A DNA stretch of 6,068 nucleotides from NCED01 sp035493955. GTDB taxonomy: Bacteria > Pseudomonadota > Alphaproteobacteria > Caulobacterales > Caulobacteraceae. Position 1 is the stretch's first letter, and the number at the start of each line of letters is the position of its first letter. The position numbers and the translations under genes were made by a program. The stretch spans positions 1 to 6,068 of the forward strand of contig DATJHI010000005.1 of the NCBI GenBank assembly GCA_035493955.1, written 5' to 3'. The notes under the pieces were generated by a model. It saw only the letters and a list, made by a program, of their open reading frames with translations. It did no database searches and was not told the DNA's origin. This document shows positions 5,336-6,068 of the stretch, in pieces.

Positions 5336-6068
5336 AAGACGATGCTTGCGCTGGGATCGGTCGATACCCCGATCAGGAAGACGTAGCCGCCGGCGGAGCC
5401 GATGTCCGCCTCCATGCCGCTGAACCCGCTGTGCGAGGCCGCATGCCAGGTCACCGGCCCGGCGGACCCCTGGATCTTGAGGGTGTCGGTCCCGAACTCG
5501 AAATCGCCCACCCACAGCTGGCCGGCGGTATTGGCCTGATAGACGAAGGTGTCGGCCCCGGCCTGGCCGTAGGCCCAGGTGAGGCCGGTGGTTCCCCCTT
5601 CAATGGTGTCGGCGCCGTCCCCACCCTCGACCCAGGCGCCGGACCCATTGACGACGATGTGGTCGCCGCCCCCGCCGCCGAAGATCGAATGGCCCGCCTG
5701 GCCGGAGATGATGAGATCGCCCAGGGGGCCGCCGCGCAGGGTTTCCTGCGGGTTCGCCGAACCGTCGATCACCTGGCCGCCGGGCTCCGGCGCGGTCAGC
5801 GTGGTCAGCGTGGTCGGGGTCGGCGTTGGTGCAGGAACCGGTGCGAGCGTCGGCGTCGGGACCGGCGTGGGAACTGGCGTGGGCGTGGGGACGGGGACCG
5901 GAACGGGCGTTGGGGTGGACGTCGCGCCGCCCGGCGACAGTTGCGCCGAGGGGTCGGCGGTCGCCCCGATCAGGAAGACGTAGCCGCCGGCGGAGCCGAT
6001 GTCCGCCTCCATGCCGCTGAACCCGTTATGCGAGGCCGCGTGCCAGCTCACCGGCCCGGCGGACCCCT
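5329..6068 (-). CDS. C-terminal part of an RTX-repeat, PT-linker protein, probably type I secreted (partial)
   Basis: The last 245 residues of a larger protein whose start lies beyond the right edge; an apparent GTG start at 6049-6051 is internal to a repeat. Visible order: a module beginning GSAGPVSWHAASHNG and ending GYVFLIGATADPSA; a Pro/Thr/Val linker of about 47 residues (TPTPVPVPVP type); four RTX-like nonapeptides; then a second copy of the module and a short hydrophobic end, ASIVFG. The nonapeptides are GGPLGDLII, GGGGGDHIV, GGDGADTIE and GQAGADTFV. RTX nonapeptides (GGxGxDxUx) bind Ca2+ and help fold proteins exported by type I secretion, whose uncleaved signal is C-terminal. GADTFVY followed by DFEFGTDTLKI is typical of the stretch just before that signal. 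The upstream enzymatic or adhesive part is unknown. The gene converges with the fusion gene, with 7 bp between stops. Confidence 0.82.
   Translation of the reverse strand, partial: GSAGPVSWHAASHNGFSGMEADIGSAGGYVFLIGATADPSAQLSPGGATSTPTPVPVPVPTPTPVPTPVPTPTLAPVPAPTPTPTTLTTLTAPEPGGQVIDGSANPQETLRGGPLGDLIISGQAGHSIFGGGGGDHIVVNGSGAWVEGGDGADTIEGGTTGLTWAYGQAGADTFVYQANTAGQLWVGDFEFGTDTLKIQGSAGPVTWHAASHSGFSGMEADIGSAGGYVFLIGVSTDPSASIVFG
5367..5471 (-). repeat. Direct repeat copy 1 (C-terminal module of the RTX gene)
   Basis: Matches 5964-6068 with about 4 mismatches in 105 bp; the first 62 bp (5367-5428) are identical. The offset is 597 bp, exactly 199 codons, so the copies are in frame and encode GSAGPVTWHAASHSG through GGYVFLIG. 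The protein similarity extends a few residues further (DPSA). Confidence 0.93.
5542..5733 (-). repeat. RTX-type nonapeptide block
   Basis: Encodes four glycine/aspartate-rich nonapeptides in and around GGPLGDLII, GGGGGDHIV, GGDGADTIE and GQAGADTFV. Two match GGxGxDxUx fully and two are degenerate. The expected role is Ca2+-dependent beta-roll formation after export. Confidence 0.75.
5782..5922 (-). repeat. Proline/threonine/valine-rich linker; G-run-rich on the plus strand
   Basis: Low-complexity coding sequence of alternating Pro-Thr and Pro-Val codons separating the upstream module from the RTX block; such linkers join domains in extracellular proteins. On the plus strand it has seven runs of three or more G between 5858 and 5915. 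Confidence 0.85.
5964..6068 (-). repeat. Direct repeat copy 2 (upstream module of the RTX gene, cut by the window edge)
   Basis: Partner of 5367-5471, with 62 identical bp at 5964-6025 and about 4 mismatches in 105 bp. The similarity is still perfect at the last base of the window, so the true repeat is longer than what is seen here. Confidence 0.93.

Noticed and set aside
6049..6051. GTG as the start of the RTX protein
   Set aside because: The frame stays open to the window edge, and the residues before it (GSAGP) match the other repeat copy, so this is an internal valine codon.
5367..6068. CRISPR array or insertion-sequence ends from the direct repeats
   Set aside because: There are only two copies, they are in frame inside one coding sequence, and there are no short regular spacers, transposase gene or terminal inverted repeats.

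Overview
This is a GC-rich window (roughly two-thirds G+C) with strong G/C bias at third codon positions. The organism is probably an alphaproteobacterium, plausibly of the Caulobacter/Phenylobacterium group. The reasons are the rhizobial/caulobacterial-looking class I pyrophosphatase, the type III (AGE-type) phosphomannose isomerase domain, one CCTATAAC element resembling the Caulobacter housekeeping -10, and the sparse Shine-Dalgarno use. The taxonomic call is an inference from these features; no ribosomal or other marker gene is present.

Layout, left to right: (1) the last 35 codons of an OmpA/MotB-like peptidoglycan-binding protein (+), followed by a perfect 9-bp hairpin; (2) a small secreted protein with two cysteines and a Pro/Ala/Lys-rich tail (+); (3) ppa, inorganic pyrophosphatase (-); (4) a ~340-bp non-coding stretch with several inverted repeats; (5) a 55-codon basic, proline-rich small ORF (+); (6) fbp, class I fructose-1,6-bisphosphatase (-); (7) a ~200-bp divergent promoter region; (8) a 742-residue fusion of a mannose-1-phosphate guanylyltransferase with an AGE-family phosphomannose isomerase-like domain (+); (9) the 3' end of an RTX-repeat, proline/threonine-linker protein (-), which runs off the right edge. 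After the first two genes the orientation alternates gene by gene, so most units look monocistronic. Three gene pairs are convergent, and two of these have exactly 7 bp between stop codons.

Metabolic logic: Fbp makes fructose-6-phosphate. The AGE domain of the fusion is expected to turn this into mannose-6-phosphate. A phosphomannomutase encoded elsewhere would give mannose-1-phosphate, and the N-terminal domain of the fusion would make GDP-mannose plus pyrophosphate, which Ppa can hydrolyse. The window thus holds the entry, both ends and the pulling step of a GDP-mannose route. GDP-mannose feeds exopolysaccharide, O-antigen or related envelope glycans. The RTX protein is a likely type I-secreted surface or extracellular protein; its catalytic or adhesive part lies outside the window.

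The most notable items are the fusion enzyme with a non-cupin isomerase half, its shared control region with fbp, and the near-identical 105-bp module repeated 597 bp apart in the RTX gene around a PT linker. I found no CRISPR array, tRNA, rRNA, insertion sequence or clearly undescribed defence-type system.
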